A DNA stretch of 64,000 nucleotides from Coenobita brevimanus (Eukaryota > Arthropoda > Malacostraca > Decapoda > Coenobitidae). Of the stretch, positions 43,765 to 53,813 are shown piece by piece (within the stretch, counting starts at the first letter, position 1; each line of letters begins with the position of its first letter). The notes under the pieces were generated by a model. The model ran no database searches. It was given only the letters and a program-made list of their open reading frames with translations, and was not told the DNA's origin. Position numbers and translations under genes: made by a program. Location of the stretch: NCBI GenBank assembly GCA_032717465.1, contig CM064732.1, positions 28,681,607 to 28,745,606 on the forward strand, written 5' to 3'.

Positions 43765-45456
43765 CACGATCACAAATGTCACAGTTATCAACAAAGTAAA
43801 TACAGGTAGTGATCATAGAATGGTGGGTTGCACAGCCAGATTCAATTTCAGAAATGAAAGAAAGAAGATGATTAAAGATAAAAAGATATGCCCAATAATA
43901 GTAAATGAAAACAAAGCAGCCTTTCAGTTGGAAATAAGGAACAGATTTCAGGCTCTAAGTAATGCTGAATGTGACATTGATGAGCTGAATGACAGACGAA
44001 CAAAAGTGCTAACAGAATCAGCAGAGGTAGCAGGAAAGCCTAATACAACCAAAGCCAAGAAGAATTAAGAAAAGACACTCGAGCTTATGAAAAAAACGAA
44101 AGGAAGTGAAAGTAAAGACAAAGAAAGACGAAACAGAACGAGCAGAAGTAAATAAGCTCATCAACAGAAGACAAAGAAAAGAAAAAGGAAAGAGAAACAT
44201 GGATCAGATCAAAGAAACCATAAAAAATGGAAAAAGTCTGAAACAAGGCAGAAGTAAAATGTCACTAGTAAAGCAACAAATGACATCACTGAAAGAAAAA
44301 AAAACGGTGAAATCATTAAATGCAGAGATAAGATGATGAAGAGAGTTGAATAATTTTACAAATAACTGTATGCATCAAAGACAGTGGTACCAATAGCTAA
44401 CTTTTCAGTTGACACAAGTGAAATACCTGAGGTAACACCAGACGAAGTAAATATTTGTCTTAAAAATATGAAAAGAGGGAAGGTTCCGGGAGAAGATGGA
44501 ATAGTAACAGATTTACTGTTGGATGCCGGAGTAGAAGTACAAAATAGGCTTGCTCATTTATTCACCCACTGTATAAAACAGAAAAAAATTCCTAAAACAT
44601 GAAGTAATGCAGTAGTTATTTTACTCTACAAAAAAGGTGCCTCAAAAGATCTTAGTAACAATCGACCCACTAGCTTATTATCAGTCATTTACAGACTCTT
44701 CACTAAAGTCCTCATGAACAGAATAACAACAATTTTGGAGGAAAACCAACCTCGTGAACAGGCAGGATTCCGAAGCGGGTATTCAACCACTGATCATCTA
44801 CATACAATGAACCAGCTAACTGAGAAAACTATAGAATATAATAAACCACTTTGCTTAGATTTTGTTGATTATGAAAAGGCTTTCGACTCAGTGGAGCACA
44901 TAGCAATTATAAATTCATTGCGAGAACAAGGAGTGAATGAGAACATTGTAGACCTGCTCCAAAACATATATAAAGAGGGAACTACTACAGTTAAATTACA
45001 TAAGGACTCAGAAATAATTAAGATTGAGAAGGGCGTGCGTCAGGGAGATACAATTTCACCAAAATTATTTACAGCATGCCTAGAAAGTATTTTCAGAAAG
45101 CTAGACTGGGAAAACATTGGAGTGAACATTGATGGAGAAAAGCTAAACCATTTAAGATTTGCAGATGACATTGTCCTAATCTCAGAAACAGCGGAGGCAT
45201 TGCAGGAAATGCTAAATGACCTGAACAAAGAAAGTCTGAAAGTAGGACTGAAGATGAACCGAAGTAAAACTAATGTTTAATCCACAAACACCAAAGAGTG
45301 TTATCAGAATAAGCGATGAAATTCTTGAAGAAGTTAAGGAAGTACAACTACCAGGGACAAATACTAAAAATAACGAAAGATCATGATAGTGAAATAAAAA
45401 GACGCATTACAGTTGGATGGAAAGCTTTCGGTAAACATAGAGACATTTTGAAAAGA
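43759..45456 (+). pseudogene. RTE2 endonuclease end, linker and RT
   Basis: Catalytic 'GSDHRMV' is the last endonuclease motif. After a Lys-rich linker with several stops come 'KMKRGKVPGEDGI'-type RT start (44466), 'YKKGASKDLSNNRPTSLLSV', 'REQAGFRSGYSTTDHL', 'CLDFVDYEKAFDSVEH' (motif A), 'GVRQGDTISPKLF' (motif B), 'LRFADDIVLIS' and 'LKVGLKMNRSKTNV'. A frameshift near 45278 follows. The frame goes on to 'HDSEIKRRITVGWKAFGKHR' and is cut at the LINE-B junction. Confidence 0.85.
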
Positions 45457-46944
45457 TTGTGTGGTGAAATGCTGAGGTATGGGGGTGAGATTGTTGTGGA
45501 GTGGATACGGAAGTTGTGTAGATTGGCTTGGGAAGAGGGAAGGGTTCCAGAGGACTGGAAATCAGGTATAATTGTTCCTTTATACAAACGAAAAGGGGAG
45601 AGAGAAGTGTGTGGTAACCGTAGGGGTATTTGCCTTCTTAGTGTGACTGGTAAAATATATGGTAGAATACTCACTGATAGGGTTAGGCATATGACAGAGG
45701 AGCTAGTCGGAGAAGAACAAGGGGGATTTAGGAAGGGATAAGGGTGTGTAGATCAGACATTTGTTCTAAGATGTTTAGTGGAGAAGTATCTAGAGAAGGG
45801 AAAGAAAGTGTATGCTGCCTTCATGGACTTGGAGAAAGCTTATGACAGAATAGATAGGCAAGGTATGTGGAAGGTATTAAGAATATATGGAGTGGATGGG
45901 AAATTGATGAATGCTGTGAAGAGTATGTACAAAGGAGCTAGGGCTACGGTGCGAGTGGATGGCGAGCTGAGTGAGTTCTTTGATCTCAATGTGGGACTGA
46001 AACAGAGTTGTGTGATGTCTCCATGGTTGTTTAATATATACATGGATCGGGTTGTAAAGGAGGTGCAAGGTAGGGCAGTGGTTGTGGGGGTGGCTCTAAT
46101 GAATGAAGGTGAGTTATGGAAGATCCCGGTGTTGCTGTTTGCTGATGATACAGTATTGTTGAGTGAAGATGAATGGGAGTTGCAAGGTTTGGTGAATGAA
46201 TTTGGGACAGTGTGTAGGAGGAGGAAGCTGAAAGTTAATGTAAACAAGAGTAAAGTTATGGTGTTTGATAGGAATGAAGTCACAGAATGTACAGTGAGGT
46301 TGGATGGTGAGGATATGGAGAATGTGAGTGCATTCAAGTACTTGGGTAGTGTGATGAGTAAGGATGGAACTTTGGGGGATGAAGTGCGTGAAAGGGTACA
46401 GCAGGGAAGGAAGGTTGTTGGTTCACTGAAAGCAGTGATGAGAAATAGGAAGGTGAGTATGGAAGTTAAGAAGTCACTGCATGATAGTATTGTGATCCCT
46501 ACCCTGACGTATGGAGGCGAGGCGTGGACCTTGCAAGAGGGGAACAAGTCAAGAGTGAGAGTAGTGGAAATGAGTTACTTGAGAGGAGCATGTGGAGTGA
46601 CATGGAGGGACAGGCTGACGATCGAAGAAGTGAAGGAACGTTGTGAGGTGGATGTGGATGTGGTTGAGAAGATTAGAAGTACACTGAGGTAGTTTGGACA
46701 TGTGGAGAGAATGGAGAATGAGCGACTGACTAAGAGGGTGTATGTAGGTGAGGTGGAGGGAGGGAGAGGGAGGGGTAGACAGAGGATAAGGTGAAGGGAT
46801 GGAATTGAGAGGTATATGAGGGAGGAGGGGTGAGTTGGGGGAGGGTAGTCAAATGGTGGGTGACAGAGCGACTTGGAGGCGTTTTGTCTGCGGCCACCCT
46901 TTGCGGGATTAGGGCGTCGGGCTATAGATATAGATAGATAGATA
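45457..46944 (+). mobile_element. LINE-B copy 2, 5'-truncated, inserted in RTE2
   Basis: It starts at TGTGGTGAAATGCTGAGG inside the RT domain and ends with the (TATAGATAGATAG) tail. The RT frame is broken by a TAA near 45739, then open from 45778 to 46692 with 'FADD' intact. A TAG follows 'RSTLR' where the other copies read on to 'WFGHVERM'. About 95% like the 26.4-kb and 61.1-kb copies by eye. No clear target duplication is seen because the tail merges with GATAG at the target. Confidence 0.88.
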
Positions 46945-47419
46945 GCTTGCCAGTTTGTATGAAACGAAAAGTATATAACGAATGTATAATTCCAGCTATG
47001 ACGTATGGTTGTGAGACCTGGAAACTGACAAAATCGATGGAAAATAAATTAATCCGTTCTCAGAGAGCAATGGAAAGGTCAGCGTTGGGAATATCCTTAA
47101 GAGGCAGAAAAAGATCAACTTGGGTGAGAGAGGAGACTAAACGCAAAGATATTATAGAAGTTATAAAAGAACAGAAATGGAGGTGGGCAGGCCATATAGC
47201 AAGAATAAGGGATAACCAATGGAGTAAGAAGCTGACGGACTGGACACCAAGAGAATGTAAGCGTAGCAGAAAAAGGCCAGACAGGAGGTGGAGAGATGAG
47301 ACAGAGAAATTTGCAGGGAAAACGTGGCAAAGATTGGCTCAGTCAAGGAATTTGTGGAAAAGGTTGGGGGTGGCCTTTGTTCAGCAGTGGACTAGTTATG
47401 GCTGATGATGTTGTTGATT

Positions 47420-47420
<1 letters not shown>
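46945..47420 (+). pseudogene. RTE2 C-terminal part
   Basis: It continues the RTE2 protein directly: 'LPVCMKRKVYNECIIPAMTY', 'TKSMENKLIRSQRAMERSAL', 'KEQKWRWAGHIARIRDNQWS', 'RSRKRPDRRWRDETEKFAGK', ending '[11 protein letters not shown]' and a TGA at 47404. This is the usual C-terminus of RTE-type proteins. The frame is uninterrupted for 152 codons. Confidence 0.87.

Positions 47421-47494
<74 letters not shown>
47421..47494. repeat. (AT)n microsatellite
   Basis: Pure AT tract between the RTE2 end and the 5S-derived SINE tail. Confidence 0.97.
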
Positions 47495-47496
<2 letters not shown>

Positions 47497-47664
47497 TCAT
47501 CATCATCATCATTGCCAGACGCCATGTATCCCAAACAGGGTGGCTGAGGGCTTAGAGTTAATTGTTTTACAGGGAGGGACACTAATCCTCCACCAACCCC
47601 ACTTGACACGTAGGGATGCCAACAGCATCTGGTGTTCCCAGGCGGTCACCCATCCAAGTACTAA

Positions 47665-47668
<4 letters not shown>
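47495..47668 (-). mobile_element. 5S rRNA-derived SINE, copy 2
   Basis: The minus strand begins in the 5S part at 'GGTTAGTACTTGGATGGG' (truncated by the (AT)n at 47669). It follows copy 1 through the body and ends 'AGCCACCCTG', 'GGCGTCTGGC' and (AATGATGATGATGATG). The tail is (GAT)n here and (GAAT)n in copy 1, so the tail changes with each insertion. Confidence 0.86.

Positions 47669-47742
<74 letters not shown>
47669..47742. repeat. (AT)n microsatellite, left half of LTR-element target
   Basis: Pure AT tract that ends exactly at the LTR. Together with 53124-53206 it forms one tract split by the insertion. Confidence 0.97.
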
Positions 47743-47746
<4 letters not shown>

Positions 47747-47952
47747 ACGGAACAGAGAAAGATAACGTACACTTTAAGTGAGAATGCTAAAAATCACTAC
47801 TGTCCCGTAAAGTTCCAGGTTCAAAACAAAAGAGTTAGGTAAAATTACAAGTTAAAGTTTAATGCTTAAACTAACAACAAAACATTCAGGACTCATAAGG
47901 ATAATGTAATGGCAAAATAAACAGGTTGAATATATGGTTAACTGCAATAGCC

Positions 47953-47958
47953 TTTATT
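47953..47958 (-). terminator. LTR polyadenylation signal AATAAA
   Basis: Minus-strand AATAAA about 350 bases after the TATA box; the matching signal in the other LTR is at 52545-52550. This is a plausible end of the R region. Confidence 0.5.
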
Positions 47959-48305
47959 AACACGAAATTAGCAAGAGTAAATTTATCTAAGTCAGCCCTG
48001 ATAAAATGAGATACCAGATAATACTCAGTGAATGCCAGATAAATAATTACAGATACAAACTATTATCAAAAATGACTGACACAAAGAGCCCTACATGAAT
48101 TACAAAAACTTCACTAGGCCTACAAATTAAACTTATGCTATACAGTAAAAGAAAAATACCACAGTTATACTCAAATTACACACAGCTGCTAGATGTTTGG
48201 AGATTTCTTGAGCACTCACAATAATAATAATTGTACAGGGGAGGACAGAGATGTGAACAAAATGAGGAGCAGATCTAAGTGGCAATGATGCAGAGACTGA
48301 GCTCA

Positions 48306-48312
48306 TTATATA
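48306..48312 (-). promoter_or_regulatory. LTR TATA box
   Basis: Minus-strand CCTATATAATGAG. The equivalent in the active 5' LTR is 52898-52904. Position within the LTR fits the end of U3. Confidence 0.6.
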
Positions 48313-48521
48313 GGGGCCAGCAGAGCCTGATACAACTTGTAAGAGGGACGCGCAAATGAAGCCATGGGGACAGAGAGCTGAAAATCCCGCACTGAAACAA
48401 CAGAAATGACGACTTACTCTACTATAACGGTAGAGGGGGGGAACTGAGGCAGAACACGCTCGTGATCAAACATGCAGCATACTGAGCGTTAAAATTACAC
48501 AAAGGATGATGAAATCATAGG

Positions 48522-49526
48522 TTATGTAACACCTCCCCACAAAGAAAAAAGAAATTTACAAAGGAAATTTCTTATTACTCTAAAACAATCTGTACATGGC
48601 ATTACAGAACATGCAAAAGTCCCTCCTAATTTCACAAAACATGAGATCTCCCTAGCACGTTCAGTCATAGGTACTTGCCAGTATCCCTTTAACAAATCAA
48701 ACTTACTTATGTACCTAGCCTTTCCGATCTTGTCTAGGCAATCTTCCACACGAGGGAGAGGGTAAGTGTCTGTTTTAGTTATCTGATTAACACGTCTGTA
48801 GTCGATGCAAAGCCTATGTGACCCACCTGGCTTAGGGACCAGAGTGACAGGAGAACTCCACTCGCCCTGACAGGGCTCAATCATCTTGTGGTCCAACAGG
48901 TAGCCAAGCTCCTTCTGGGTGAGAGGAACTTTCACTGGGTTCACACGGTAAGGAGGCAATTTAATTGGCTTTGCGTCTCCAACATCGACATCATGCATCA
49001 ACACAGTGGTTCTTCCTGGAGTGGCACGGAACACTTGCGGGTACTCCTGCAGTAATGCCGAAAACTCCTGCCTTTCCTTGGGAGGTAGATGAGAAAGCTT
49101 AGTCTGGAGATCATTCATGATATCAGGATTCTTCCCCAAACTATCACTCAGGCTCATACTGCATGGGAGAGCTTCACTTGCAGACTCGGGTGGAACAGCT
49201 ACAGTGCAGACTGGATTATTTTCGTCCCGCCTGTGATATAACTTTAGCATGTTGATGTGACATAGTTGCTTGCTCTTTCTACGATCTGGTGTGGCGATGA
49301 CATAGCTGACATCACTGAGTTTCTTCTCCACGAAATAAGGACCACTAAACTTGGCTTGAAGAGGTTGCCCATGAACTGGTAGCAGAATCAAAACCTGATC
49401 TCCTGGCTGAAAGTGGCGTAACCTGGACTTCTTGTCATACCAAGTCTTCATCTTCTCCTGAGCAGCTCCTAAATTCTCTCTCACCAGCTGTAAAGCAGTG
49501 GACAGCCGTTCTTTGAACTTCATCAC
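48522..49526 (-). pseudogene. Integrase C-terminal module fused to truncated reverse transcriptase
   Basis: 334 codons in the same frame as the gag-integrase frame, after one TAA. Residues 36-97 hold the integrase C-terminal GPY/F module ('FQPGDQVLILLP', 'AKFSGPYFVEKKLSDVSYVI', 'CHINMLKLY'). About 70 residues of linker follow, then RT from about residue 165: 'VGDAKPIKLPPYRVNP', 'EWSSPVTLVPKPGGSHRLC', 'DYRRVNQITKTDTYPLPRV', 'SKFDLLKGYWQV' (motif A, Asp 277) and 'EISCFV'. Similarity ends at 'SVMP' (residue 310, about 48597). The rest of RT, including YxDD, and all of RNase H are absent. The frame then runs by chance into the purine tract and LTR. Confidence 0.9.
48532..48543 (-). promoter_or_regulatory. 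Polypurine tract (plus-strand primer)
   Basis: Minus strand TTTGTGGGGAGG abuts the 3' LTR. Such purine runs prime second-strand synthesis in LTR elements. Confidence 0.75.
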
Positions 49527-49550
49527 ATACTCCAGCAGGTTGACGTCATC

Positions 49551-52280
49551 TTACTCCGACAGCCAGCATTCCTTGAGTAACTTAAGGGGTCCTCTTACTT
49601 CATGGCCAAACAGTAGTTCAAAAGGTGAGAAGCCCAGTGATTCATTTGGAGATTCTCTTGCAGCAAACACAACGAATGGAAGACCTTTATCCCAGTCTTT
49701 CTGATGTTCCAAACAGTATTTCTTGAGCATCGATTTGAGTATTTGATGATATCTCTCCAACGCTCCTTGGGTCTGGGGATGGTAAGCTGAAGACGTGATC
49801 TGGGTGATGCCCAACTCTTTCAGAGACTGCTTGAAAACGTTTGACATGAAATTACTTCCCCGGTCTGACTGTACCTCCTTGGGCAGACCAAACTTTGTCA
49901 AGAACCCTAGCATTTCCTTAACCACGTTCTTTGCTGAGATATTTCTAAGTGGAATGGCTTCAGGATAACGAGTAGCCATATCAATCAGGGTCAATACATA
50001 AGAAAATCCTGAAGAAGTCTTAGGAAGAGGGCCCACAATATCCACCAACACACGGGTGAAAGGCGCCTCAAAAGGAGGAATGGGAACTAGAGGTGCAACC
50101 TTTTCGGTCTGATTACACTTCCCCACAACTTGACAGGTGTGACAAGACTTACAATACCAGGAAACATCCCTGAAGATACCTGGCCAGTAGAAGTGTTTCA
50201 AAATGCGTGCCACAGTCTTCCTCACTCCAAGGTGTCCTGCCAAACTGGAATCATGAGCCACTCTAATGATATCCTGCCTACAAACACGAGGGATGACAAC
50301 TTGATGTACAACCTCCCATTCACAGTCGGCTGATGCTGCTGGGGGTCTCCACTTCCTCATAAGTACTCCTGACTTTACATAATAACAAGTAGAAGCACCG
50401 GCTGACTCTTCTTCACTGTAAGCAGAGTTAGCTAGACCTTTCAACTCAGGGTCAGCAACCTGCAACTCAACCAACTCTTGACGAGACAAATTATCAACAC
50501 TACGGGGTACTGCCTCATCTGGTGAGTGGTCCAAATTAGCAAGAAAAGTGTCAGCTAGGATAACATCATCATCATCATTATCCTCTAAATCACCAGTAAC
50601 TTTAGACTTAGCCCTAGTGACAGCACATGCAGGGAACACATCAGGGACATCACAATCCTGGGACGCAGCCACTGGCTCACTAGACAACTGAGGAGCTGGA
50701 CACACTTGACTTCCACCAATATCATTTCCAAATAAGAAAGTTACACCTGACATTGGGAGTGTCTCAACCAACCCAACCATAACGGAACCATTAACAAAAC
50801 CAGACTCTAAATTCACTCTGCACAGAGGGACAGAGAAGTAATTATTCCCTACACCTTGTAAGATTACAGTTTCATCAGAGGAATTAACATTAGAGCCTAG
50901 AACACTGGTCAGCATAAGGGATTGGCAAGCACCTGTATCACGATATATTTTAACTGATTTCCTGTCATTACTGTCCAGAGGACTGACAAAACCATCAGAC
51001 AGGAAATTAGCACATGAACTCTTGAGAGTGTCACCCACGTTACTGCTCAAAAGAGGAGCTCCATCATGAGAATTTAAGTTACCCCTCAAAGCAGGTTCAG
51101 TTAACTCAGTTAAAGAATTTTGGGAACTCTCAAGAGTGGACACTAGACCAATTGACTGAATATTTAAAGACTCCTTTTTGTTCACATCACGCTGTCTCCT
51201 GAAACATCTCTCCGTAGTATGACCAAGCTTACTACAATAAGTACATTTACTTTTCTGAAATCTAGAGGTGGAGCTGGTATTTACTTCCTGAGAAACATCA
51301 TCTTTATTCTCTTTCCTGTTACCTGTACTCTGAGTAGAGGCAACGTACTTACTCTCAGCTTTCCCTTTTTCTCTAGAATATCTCTTGTGAGTGAGAACAT
51401 ACTCATCAGCTAAAACTGCAGCATCAGACAAATTATCTATTCTTTTCTCATCAAGATATAGGCTTACATCTTTACTAATACACCTTTTGAAATCCTCCAG
51501 CAAAATCATCTGCTTAAATTTACCAAAATCAGAATCCACATTCTTAGAATTTAACCACTGCTCTAACAAATCTTCTTTGATTCTTGCATACTCAACATGG
51601 GATTGCTTATCTTGCTTGTAAGTTGTCCTAAATTTTACTCTATAAGCTTCAGGAACAAGCTCATAGGCCTTAAGAATCAAGCTCTTTACTACATCATAAT
51701 TATCAGACTGATCCTGAGGCAAAGATGCATAAGTTACTTGAGCTTTACCGGTGAGAACAGTTTTAAGGAGTACTGGCCAATACTCCTTAGGCCAATTAAA
51801 ACCTGTAGCTACCCTCTCAAACAACTGAAAATACTTTGTTAAATCAGATTCATTAAAAGGAGGGACAAGTTTAACATTTTTAGCCACATCAAAATCATCA
51901 GAGCTAGATGATCCAGTTCCACATTGTTTCATGCGATACTCATGGTCTGCCTGAATCCTAGCAAGTTCAACTTGTGCGTGAAACTCAGCCTCCTTAACAC
52001 GAGCCTCCTGCAGGGCTAGCTGTAACTTAGCTAATTCAATCTGCGTTTGCTCATTTGGAGGAGTTACATTGAACAAGCTTTCATTAATCATGGCAACAAT
52101 CTGATCTTTAGACTGATGAGAGCGAACAACAAATCCCAATTGTTGAGCAACAATCTTAAGTTCATTCTTTGTTCTGTTTTCTATATCACACACTGTTTGC
52201 ACATTTGACAAAAAATCTTTGGCTTCATCAAGTGTAGAAATAGTAGCCATCATGAATATATCACAGTCACAAAATATCAA
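49551..52280 (-). CDS. Gag-protease-integrase polyprotein
   Basis: A 909-codon frame. The real start is probably the ATG at 52253 or 52250 ('MMATISTLDEAKDFL'), since the first ten residues look unrelated. Residues 30-120 are a helical gag N-terminus; 130-300 resemble a capsid-like region ('FERVATGFNWPKEYWPVLL'). A CCHC knuckle is C346-C349-H354-C359. Protease has 'DTGA' at 448-451. Integrase has the zinc module H676, H683, C710, C713 and the triad D747, D806, E842, with 35 residues between the last two, as in retroviral-type integrases. No RT lies between protease and integrase. The frame ends in a TAA after 'KECWLSE', and the integrase tail continues in frame in the next ORF. All catalytic residues listed are intact. 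Confidence 0.93.
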   Translation of the reverse strand: MIFCDCDIFMMATISTLDEAKDFLSNVQTVCDIENRTKNELKIVAQQLGFVVRSHQSKDQIVAMINESLFNVTPPNEQTQIELAKLQLALQEARVKEAEFHAQVELARIQADHEYRMKQCGTGSSSSDDFDVAKNVKLVPPFNESDLTKYFQLFERVATGFNWPKEYWPVLLKTVLTGKAQVTYASLPQDQSDNYDVVKSLILKAYELVPEAYRVKFRTTYKQDKQSHVEYARIKEDLLEQWLNSKNVDSDFGKFKQMILLEDFKRCISKDVSLYLDEKRIDNLSDAAVLADEYVLTHKRYSREKGKAESKYVASTQSTGNRKENKDDVSQEVNTSSTSRFQKSKCTYCSKLGHTTERCFRRQRDVNKKESLNIQSIGLVSTLESSQNSLTELTEPALRGNLNSHDGAPLLSSNVGDTLKSSCANFLSDGFVSPLDSNDRKSVKIYRDTGACQSLMLTSVLGSNVNSSDETVILQGVGNNYFSVPLCRVNLESGFVNGSVMVGLVETLPMSGVTFLFGNDIGGSQVCPAPQLSSEPVAASQDCDVPDVFPACAVTRAKSKVTGDLEDNDDDDVILADTFLANLDHSPDEAVPRSVDNLSRQELVELQVADPELKGLANSAYSEEESAGASTCYYVKSGVLMRKWRPPAASADCEWEVVHQVVIPRVCRQDIIRVAHDSSLAGHLGVRKTVARILKHFYWPGIFRDVSWYCKSCHTCQVVGKCNQTEKVAPLVPIPPFEAPFTRVLVDIVGPLPKTSSGFSYVLTLIDMATRYPEAIPLRNISAKNVVKEMLGFLTKFGLPKEVQSDRGSNFMSNVFKQSLKELGITQITSSAYHPQTQGALERYHQILKSMLKKYCLEHQKDWDKGLPFVVFAARESPNESLGFSPFELLFGHEVRGPLKLLKECWLSE

Positions 52281-52320
52281 ACATTATCCTTATGATAATA
52301 TCCTGAATATCCTGATATGA

Positions 52321-52328
52321 GGTCGCCA
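52321..52328 (-). promoter_or_regulatory. Putative tRNA primer-binding site
   Basis: Six bases inside the 5' LTR the minus strand reads TGGCGACC, complementary to a tRNA ending GGTCGCCA. That end fits tRNA-Arg primers used by some gypsy-type elements. Only eight bases match clearly; the next bases (TCATATCAGG) depart from that tRNA. Confidence 0.5.
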
Positions 52329-52334
52329 AATTTA

Positions 52335-53119
52335 TGTTACGGAACAGAGAAAGATAACGTACACTTTAAGTGAGAATGCTAAAAATCACTACTGTCCCGT
52401 AAAGTTCCAGGTTCAAAACAAAAGAGTTAGGTAAAATTACAAGTTAAAGTTTAATGCTTAAACTAACAACAAAACATTCAGGACTCATAAGGATAATGTA
52501 ATGGCAAAATAAACAGGTTGAATATATGGTTAACTGCAATAGCCTTTATTAACACGAAATTAGCAAGAGTAAATTTATCTAAGTCAGCCCTGATAAAATG
52601 AGATACCAGATAATACTCAGTGAATGCCAGATAAATAATTACAGATACAAACTATTATCAAAAATGACTGACACAAAGAGCCCTACATGAATTACAAAAA
52701 CTTCACTAGGCCTACAAATTAAACTTATGCTATACAGTACAAGAAAAATACCACAGTTATACTCAAATTACACACAGCTGCTAGATGTTTGGAGATTTCT
52801 TGAGCACTCACAATAATAATAATTGTACAGGGGAGGACAGAGATGTGAACAAAATGAGGAGCAGATCTAAGTGGCAATGATGCAGAGACTGAGCTCATTA
52901 TATAGGGGCCAGCAGAGCCTGATACAACTTGTAAGAGGGACGCGCAAATGAAGCCATGGGGACAGAGAGCTGAAAATCCCGCACTGAAACAACAGAAATG
53001 ACGACTTACTCTACTATAACGGTAGAAGGGGGGAACTGAGGCAGAACACGCTCGTGATCAAACATGCAGCATACTGAGCGTTAAAATTACACAAAGGATG
53101 ATGAAATCATAGGTTATGT

Positions 53120-53123
<4 letters not shown>
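52335..53123 (-). repeat. 5' LTR (relative to element)
   Basis: 789 bp, same length as the other LTR, two differences seen. It drives minus-strand transcription of the element. Confidence 0.95.

Positions 53124-53206
<83 letters not shown>
53124..53206. repeat. (AT)n microsatellite, right half of LTR-element target
   Basis: Pure AT tract starting directly after GTAACA. Confidence 0.97.
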
Positions 53207-53209
<3 letters not shown>

Positions 53210-53765
53210 AACCAAACATCTTTGTCTTCCCCTCCAATGACCATGAGGAGAGGTTGAGGATGACTTCATCAATATTAACCAAACATTTTGTGTCAGATTC
53301 TAAACCCCTAAACTTACATGAAAGTCTGCCATTAGAATACATAGAGGTGTGTGATATAAAGGAGATTAAGTATAAAAGTCTCATTGCTAATGAGACTAAC
53401 ATTATAAAGGCTAACCATGCCAGATATGAAAATAAAGTAAGAGCTGACATGTTAAAGTAGTTAATGCGTGAATAGTGGGGTAGCACTAGTCGAACTATAA
53501 AGACTGGATCGAATTCTATCAATCAGGATAGATTCGGCACTGATGCGGTCAGAGTAGGACTGACATGAGGTTAGTATCTTAAAATTGGCTGAAGAAAAGG
53601 GGTGAACAGAAAGGTGAGAATGTTCTCTGACAGAAGAATTAGAGGTTTTAGAATGGTGATCCCTCTTTTTTCTTACAACGCTGATTGCTAGAAAGTCTTT
53701 TTACTAACATCAGAGCCAGACAAACGAGAAAGGATCATCTCTCTCTGTCTCTGTCTGTCTGTCTG

Positions 53766-53813
<48 letters not shown>

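Larger units (their letters stand above)
43759..47420 (+). mobile_element. RTE2: RTE-type LINE split by LINE-B
   Basis: The left part is 43759-45456 and the right part 46945-47420. Between them lies a 1.49-kb LINE-B. The 5' end starts at the last part of the endonuclease ('VTVINKVNTGSDHRMVGC'). The RT has the RTE/BovB-style phrase 'LESIFRKLDWENIGVNIDGE' and the catalytic 'FADD'. The 3' end reads CAGTGGAC...GGCTGATGATG then a short tail and (AT)n. That end is shared with SINE1. Numerous stops mark it as dead. Confidence 0.86.
47743..48531 (-). repeat. 3' LTR (relative to element)
   Basis: 789 bp, TG...CA ends with a 6-bp inverted repeat TGTTAC/GTAACA. It has TATATAA at 48306-48312 and AATAAA at 47953-47958 on the minus strand. 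Confidence 0.95.
47743..53123 (-). mobile_element. LTR retrotransposon with gag-PR-IN-RT order (Ty3/gypsy, Gmr1-like)
   Basis: Two 789-bp direct repeats bound the element and begin TGTTAC and end GTAACA. I count two differences between them (near 48144/52740 and 48433/53028), so the insertion is young. On the minus strand the order is 5' LTR, primer site, gag, zinc knuckle, protease, integrase, GPY/F module, then reverse transcriptase, purine tract, 3' LTR. Typical Ty3/gypsy elements have RT and RNase H before integrase. The reversed order is known for the Gmr1 group. RT is cut after its first catalytic region; YxDD and RNase H are missing, and a stop codon separates the two frames. The copy is therefore non-autonomous. 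It sits in an (AT)n tract, so the target duplication cannot be read. Confidence 0.92.

Noticed and set aside
47743..53123. Endogenous retrovirus with an envelope gene
   Set aside because: No envelope-like frame exists after the RT; the region between RT and the LTR is only 65 bases. It is treated as an LTR retrotransposon.
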